Assembly (NCBI GenBank): GCA_029207755.1
Contig: JARCOQ010000002.1
Span: 46,331,744 to 46,395,743, forward strand
Length of the DNA stretch: 64,000 nucleotides
Source of the DNA: Chamaea fasciata
Taxonomy: Eukaryota > Chordata > Aves > Passeriformes > Sylviidae
Direction of reading: 5' to 3'
Shown here: piece after piece, positions 58,451 through 64,000 of the stretch
Position numbering within the stretch: position 1 is the stretch's first letter
Layout: every line of letters begins with the position of its first letter
Made by a program: the position numbers and the translations under genes
Notes under the pieces: model-generated
What the model was told of the DNA's origin: nothing
Seen by the model: the letters and a program-made list of their open reading frames with translations, nothing else
The model's database searches: none

Positions 58451-58508
58451 CGTCATTGGAAATGTTTCAGACTAGTTTGGGTGGGCTTTTAAGCCATCTG
58501 ATTAGTGA

Positions 58509-58600
58509 CGGATGTCCCTGCTCATGTCAGGGGGTTGGAACTAAATGTTCTTTAAAGGTGCCTTCTAACACAAACCATTCTGTGACTTTATGATTCTATG
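58509..58600 (+). mobile_element. CR1 LINE, 3' terminal fragment
   Basis: Plus-strand CR1 terminus: 'gatgtccctgctcatgtcag', 'ggggttggaacta', 'ttctttaaaggtgccttcta', 'acacaaaccattctgtgac' and a final 'tatgattctatg' tail. It sits about 60 bp from the 5'-truncated end of the minus-strand CR1 at 57666-58450. The two CR1 3' ends therefore face outward and flank a head-to-head junction. It contains no ORF2 sequence. Confidence 0.9.
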
Positions 58601-60705
58601 AAAGTGGCTCAGTGAGCACTTTTCCAGCTTCCTCAATATCCAAGATGAGCAGTGACTATGGCAGTGCATGGTGGCTGTGGAATGCTGAAAAGGATTGAGA
58701 AGCACAGGAGGAACAGGAGCTGCCAAGAGCTGTTGGTATAGACAGCCCTCAGGATGATGGCTGCTGACTTTGTCAGGAATCTGAATGTCCTTTGCCTTGA
58801 GTGGATTTGGTACATGTTGTTTTTGCACAACAGTTTTTCCCAAATGACCTCTCAGGGTGTTTTCTTTCAGGCCTGAGTGTGGCGGGCTGAGTGCTCTTTA
58901 ACAGGAGCAGCTTTTTAAGGGACAAGATGTACTTTCAACTAATTGCCTCTGTGCTCAGGTTCTCTCTTCATTTCCCAACTCCCTGAGCAGTGCCCGTATC
59001 AGGAGGGCAGAGGTACTTGTGAGAGCTTTCAAGGAAATGATACAGAGAATAGACTGACAGTTACCATCCACAGAGAACAATCTGTTTAAAATAACATCAC
59101 TAAAGGCCCAGATCACTAATTACACTTTATTAGTTGCTTGATATGAGTTTTCTGAAGAAGCAGCTTATGTAAAACTACTGTTTTTACCGAATCTGCAGCG
59201 TGAAGCATTGCTCCGAATACAGTGTTATCAGATTAAATGTAAAGGTTGTCAGTGGCTACTGAAAATGTGGCCTTTTCCGAAGACAGATAAACCTTATTGT
59301 TTTTCATTATATTTTTCCCCATGCAGTGGAAGCATCAGTAGCAGTTAAAGATACAGGCACTGGAGCCTGCCTGAACTGGTGGAAAACCTTGACTGGTGAA
59401 AAGGAGATGGCTGGTTACTGAGTGTGCTAAATAAGCCCAGCATCTCATAAATAAGTCTCTGTCCTTTTATGAATTAGTAGTGTTTTCCATATGAGTGAGA
59501 AGTGTACATCTTCCAACAGCCTGTCATACAATCCCAGGGACTCCTCTTTGTCTGCCCAATGTCTGGGAATTATAGAAAGTCTCCATCTCTTCTCAGGTCT
59601 CTTTACCTGTGGAAATGCTTTTTATCTGTTTACCTGTTTACCTGTGGGGGCTGCATTCCCTGACTCCTTGTGCATCCCTTATCTCCTCTGTGTGGGCTGG
59701 TCCAATGGGGCGATGGGAGGCAGCAGCATGGCCATAAGGGTGGCTCTGGTTCCCAGGACCTGGGAGAGCCTAATAAGAGGTTTTCCCTTTCCCAAGGAGA
59801 TGAGGTAGAAGGTGATGTGGGATGGAGATCCCTACCAATAGCCCCTGAAAAGCTTGGCCCTTGCCCCCTGAAGGCTATTCTCCATCCTCAACCCCCTCAA
59901 ATGTGCCCCAACATGTCCCCCACACTGCTGCCTGAAACAGAAAGGGATTTGCCTGCACTGCTTTGAGCCAGCTCTCGGATTTTCAGAGCTACTGAGAAAC
60001 CATTTCTTACTGAATAGATGTGCTTATGAAAATAAAACCATTACCTGAATCCCTGAGAGCTGAGAGACACATGCACAGTTTGAAGTCCACTGGCTTGTGC
60101 GTGATGTGCTTTGCACCTCCACAGAATGTGACTCTGAGCTTATTTCTGAACCCAAGAAGCTCAAGGGAGTATTTTCTATGGCATCATATTCTTGCAACTG
60201 CCCATTCTGGTCTTAGCTAATTCTCTTTCTTTCTGCTGGTGAAAATCATTACTTAAAACACAGTTAAAAAAACCCTCTAAACAGATGAATGGAAGAAAAA
60301 GCTGCCCATGACATCAGTAAAACAGATACTAATAGACAGATATCAAAGGGATACTGCCTTCAGCTATACACTTGAAATACTCCTGACGTCAGTCTGGGGC
60401 ACATTTTAGCCTCCTATGCTTTGCATTTAGGAAGCTGAAGTACATTATATATAATTGGTTCCACCTACATAGAATTTGTTGAGGATAAAAGCAACAAGAT
60501 TGCAGGTTCTCACCACGTCTGTAGGCACAAGACATATTCCTGACACCCCAGCAACCATCCTGCGCCCACAGGGGAGCACAGGCAGGAGCTGCCACAACTC
60601 CCAGCCACCACCTCCTGGTCCTTCCCCACCTGAACTGCAGGCAGGGACAGATTTTGGTGTGTGCACAAGAGGGACCATAGCCCCATACCCACATACCACA
60701 TACAG
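58601..60705. other. non-coding stretch, no gene recognised
   Basis: No gene recognised. A short word (ctgtttac/cctgtttacctg) is repeated near 59627-59645. Frames reach about 105 codons (59491-59808, plus) without domain. Confidence 0.5.
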
Positions 60706-61005
60706 CAGATGGCGAGGGGGGACATAATATTTTACAGCAGCCTGTAGTGACAGGACAAGGGGGAATTGGTTTGAACTGAAAGAGGAGAGGTTCAGATTAG
60801 AAATTAGGAAGACATTCTGTACTGTGAGGGTGGTGAAGCACTGGTTCAGGTTGCCCAGAGAAGCTGTGGATGCCCCATTCCTGGAAGTGTTCATATCCAG
60901 GCTGGATATGGTTTTGATACACGTGGTCTTAGTGGGAGGTGTATCTTGTCTATAGCCTGTCACGGACTAAGTGAGCTTTTAACCAACCCACTCTATGATC
61001 CTATG
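60706..61005 (+). mobile_element. CR1 LINE, 3' end
   Basis: Plus-strand copy with the order expected of avian CR1: 'gacataatattttacagcag', 'gtgacaggacaagggggaat', 'agattagaaattaggaagac', 'gtgagggtggtgaagcactg', 'ttgcccagagaagctgtgga', then 'ctggatatggttttgataca' and a degraded end 'ctctatgatcctatg'. It covers the last part of ORF2 and the 3' UTR; the frames are broken and no reverse-transcriptase domain remains. It shares its middle part with the copy at 51125-51255. Confidence 0.93.
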
Positions 61006-61439
61006 TACTTTCACTCACATTTGCAGCCCAGGAGCTGAGTAGGTGCTATCCTGAACACTACAGATTGCAGAAGAAGATAGTGATACTACTGCAAAGGGGT
61101 TTTCTTCGTGGCTGTCCCAGTGCTGATGGCATGGGACATGCTGACTCATCTGGGTGGCAGAAAGCATCTGCAGTGGACACAGGGCCAGGAAAGGAGAAAG
61201 CCCAGGTACCTGAGCACTTGGATCCTAGGTTCCAGTGGGACCTCAACTGGAAGAATTAGCCACTGAAAAAATATGTTGAAGCCACTTTCTATGTGAGACT
61301 GCTGGCTTGATTGCTTTATTCAGGAAACAGGTTATTTTAAATAAATAATAGTGCTATTGTATTTACAGCTAAACAAATGCAATCCCAACAGGCAGGTCAG
61401 GTCTCCACAGGAGCTGGTGGAAGGAAAGACCCTGATACA
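61006..61439. other. non-coding stretch, nothing recognised
   Basis: Short interval between a CR1 copy and a SINE. No repeat, exon or RNA gene was recognised. Confidence 0.5.
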
Positions 61440-61575
61440 AGCTCAGTTGTTTGCAGCATGGTGCTAATAATGCCAAGGTTGCTGGTTTGATCCCTGTATG
61501 GGCCATTCACTTTGCATTTGGACTTGATGATCCTCGTGGGTGCCTTCCCACTCAGAATATTCTGTGATTCTGTGA
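61440..61575 (+). mobile_element. tRNA-Ile-derived SINE with CR1-like tail (TguSINE1-like)
   Basis: The first 66 bp (61440-61505) follow tRNA-Ile(AAU) from the A box to the 3' end: 'agctcagttg', the anticodon-arm word 'gtgctaataatgccaagg', B-box 'ggtttgatccc' at 61484-61494, and 'tgtatgggcca'. Differences from the gene are largely C-to-T at former CpGs, as expected for an aged methylated insert. A linker 'ttcacttt' follows, then a CR1-like tail ('gacttgatgatcctcgtggg', 'ctcagaatattctgtgattc') ending in attctgtga repeats. RNA polymerase III would transcribe such an element and CR1 machinery would copy it. The acceptor stem 5' half is missing, so it is not a functional tRNA gene. This architecture is known from zebra finch as TguSINE1. 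Confidence 0.92.
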
Positions 61576-62686
61576 AATGGAGGCAGACAGGAGCATGTTG
61601 CTGGTCAGGTGTTCAAGAGTAGCACAGCTGCTTGGCAAGAGTCCTACAGCAAAAGGCTTTGTCCTGTCCACGAGCTGTGTCTGGTTCCCAGAGCCCCCAC
61701 TCTCCTAGATCAGGGCATGGATGTTTTTGCATCCCTCTGGCACCCGTAAAATCTCCAACCCTGATTCAGCAGAAAATTTGTGTAGCAAGAATTATTGTCC
61801 CATTCTTGCTGTGCTGTCTGTACCCTCCTTGTGGTCAATATCAATGGGTTCCACAATACCCTTTGTGTTTATCTCTTGACCTTAAGGAAGCAAACACTCA
61901 GTTCTCTGAGTCAGTCCCACTGAAGTCATTCCCCTAGAGAGGCAGGGGGTGCTGAAGGGCTCTGTAGAGAGGTGGCATAAAGACCTGTCTTCCCACTGCT
62001 CTACTGCCCCTCTGGAGGTAGAAGGATATTCCCCCTGTGCAGTCTCATTAAAACACACCACTTCTCTCTTTCCTCCTGCCAGCTGCAGTTTTTTTCCCCA
62101 AGAAGGTCTCTCCAACCTCCCAGCAGTCTTTCTTGGAGAGGACACAAGTGAGGTGATTAAGGGGGCCAGCAAGCATCTGGGCTGAGCAGACAGGCCCTAG
62201 TTCTCACATGATGTTTCTCCAATTTATTCTGCAATCCCCAGCAGAAATCACCTCAAAGGGCCATGACTGCCTCTCACAGCACCCACACCAGCAGAGCTAG
62301 CTGCTCCTTCCCTTCCCACTCCCCTTCCAAGCAGCCGCACATGGATGAGCACTCCGACACTCTTTATGCTCTTTAGTGTGGCACAGCAAGAAGAGGAGAA
62401 TGAAGGACAGCCCTGAACCAGTCACTGAACTGGATGAACCTTTGCTCTGTAGGGATCTCACATCACAACTGATTCCAGGCTCTTGCAGGCTTGCAGGGAA
62501 AAGGCTGTGTGTGTGATGTGCTGGCACTCTGGTTCTTCACACACCCCAGGAGCTCCTGAACTTTGATGGAGGCAGCAGGTGGCACAGCTAGGCCGGGCCT
62601 TTGGAAATCAGTTCTTTTACCATTAGACAGTACCCAAAAGAAAGTTGGCCTGTATCTGAGGACAGCAGGCAAAGGAGGGACAGACA
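61576..62686. other. non-coding stretch, no gene recognised
   Basis: Nothing recognised. Frames of about 100 codons at 61632-62172 occur on both strands, without domains. Confidence 0.5.
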
Positions 62687-62764
62687 AAATTACATTTGTG
62701 CTCAACCTGACCTACTAAATCAAAAGAAATTACATTTGTGCTCAACCTGACCTACTAAATCAAA
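62687..62764. repeat. perfect 38-bp tandem duplication
   Basis: The 38-bp unit at 62687-62724 recurs without mismatch at 62727-62764, a period of 40 bp with a 2-bp spacer (AG). The unit starts aaattacatttgtgctc and ends ctactaaatcaaa. Identity is complete, so the event is recent or an assembly artefact; it is not part of a longer satellite array, since only two units are present. Confidence 0.97.
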
Positions 62765-64000
62765 CAGCCCAGTGTGAGTGTTGCAGTGTAACATCTTTGC
62801 TTCCTACAGACTTGGATTTCCAAAAAAGGAGCATTTTGGAAACCTTCCTGTAGGTCTTACTGAATCTTTTACTTGTCGGTGCCTGAAAAGAAATGTGCTG
62901 TTTTAGGACCCAGGCTGGGTCTGGCTGTGTCTTTGGGGAAATTCTGGTTGACTTTCTGGAAGGGCACGTTAGCACTGCCCTGTCCGCTGGGGACATGAAC
63001 GTTCTTGTCCAGGTGAGAGCTTGGCTACTGAGTCCTGGGCAGCTGGGGCTCTGCAGAGCCACATGGGAGATGCCAAACAGATCCACCCATGGCTGTCCCC
63101 AGCTGCCCAGCACTGAGCTCCTCAGGGCAGCTGCAGGCAGCACCTCCTGCCTCCCCACAGGGGCTCACTGCTGCACTGCCAGGTCTTCCATTCTTTAATT
63201 ACACCTCTCACATTATATACCTGAAATGAGAATGTTTCATGTGAGGTGAGAGTAACTCACTGAAAGGTCTGCTAAGTGACTGAGGCAGTCTTGCAATGCA
63301 GACTTCCAGCACTTCTCTCTTTCTCTCCCTCATCCCCCACTGGAATAAAATACACTACGTGGTAGCAGGGAAACAACGCTAAAAACCAGAGTCTTGCCAT
63401 CTGAGAGGGAGCTGCATTGAGCAAGTCAGCAGAAAGTGCTGCAGAGAGCCAGGGACTTTGAGATGGAGGCCCTCTTCATATCCAAACCCAGCCAGGGACT
63501 TTTCATCTCATTCCAGACCAAGCATATCTCTGTTCAGGTTTCAGTATCACTGTTAGGACTGCTTGCAAGCAGGTTTTAGCATTTTCAGTGCAACCTGATT
63601 CTCAGAGACACCCTAACCAACGTGGGAAAACACGGCTGGCAGCTGCTGTGCTACCCATACACCCCCTGCTCATTGCAGCTACATGTACACCCACTGCTCA
63701 TGGCAGCCCAGGGGCCTCTTCCCACTTTCTAGTATTACTACCTTGAATAATAGAATCATCTCTAGGGTCTACCAATCTGAAAAACATCCATTAATTATCC
63801 AGGAGACTGGTTAACCACATGGCCCTGAGCCATGATGATGCCAGCGTGCCTCTTTGCTAGGGAGATTCTCACCTTGCTGCCTGGAGATTTTCTAGAAGCA
63901 CTTGCCAGAAGAACAGGTTATAATTTCCAGAGTTAAAGAAGAGGGGGATGGTCTGTTTTGCTAACAGCAAACAGCATGTAATCCTCAGCTGCTTGTGGAG
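62765..64000. other. non-coding stretch with one imperfect tandem pair
   Basis: No gene recognised. A 22-bp unit recurs with two mismatches at 63658-63679 and 63686-63707 (period 28, words like tacaccc..ctgctcat.gcagc). Opposed frames of about 130 and 100 codons at 62760-63198 lack domains. Confidence 0.5.

Noticed and set aside
61440..61505. Functional tRNA-Ile gene
   Set aside because: The 5' half of the acceptor stem is missing, stem positions are mutated and a CR1-like tail follows; it is the head of a SINE.

Overview
The window looks like non-coding nuclear DNA from a bird, most likely a songbird. At least nine fragments of CR1, the dominant avian LINE, lie on both strands, several ending in the typical 'attctatg/attctgtg' tail. 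Two SINE copies join the 3' part of a tRNA-Ile gene to a CR1-like tail, the structure known from zebra finch as TguSINE1. There are no operons, tRNA or rRNA genes, CRISPR arrays or bacterial features.

I found no host protein-coding gene. No open frame has a recognisable domain or a believable exon series. The longest frame (294 codons, 23003-23887) runs through a backwards SINE and a GT microsatellite, so it is chance. The only recognisable protein-coding sequence is decayed CR1 reverse-transcriptase (ORF2) remnant. The window fits a gene desert or the inside of a very large intron.

Layout. 1-16300: single-copy sequence with an AT-rich block, an 83-bp A-rich tract and a pure (CTG)13 array. 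16300-27050: scattered CR1 and SINE fragments and simple repeats. 27050-38000: a few CR1 pieces, an uninterrupted T39 and A40, two GC-rich patches, and two collinear diverged copies of a ~290-bp non-coding element (33708-33993 and 37268-37559). 38000-51100: mostly unique sequence with a weak CpG-rich patch near 44.3-44.7 kb. 51100-64000: more CR1, a compact CpG island at about 53.60-53.82 kb containing a full-consensus CTCF motif, a deleted CR1 beside an oppositely oriented CR1 tail, the better SINE copy and a perfect 38-bp tandem duplication.

Nothing here amounts to a new multi-gene system. The most notable signals are regulatory-looking: the duplicated element, with homeodomain-type TAATTA cores kept at the same spacing, and the orphan CpG island with its CTCF site. 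All coordinates and match counts were made by eye.
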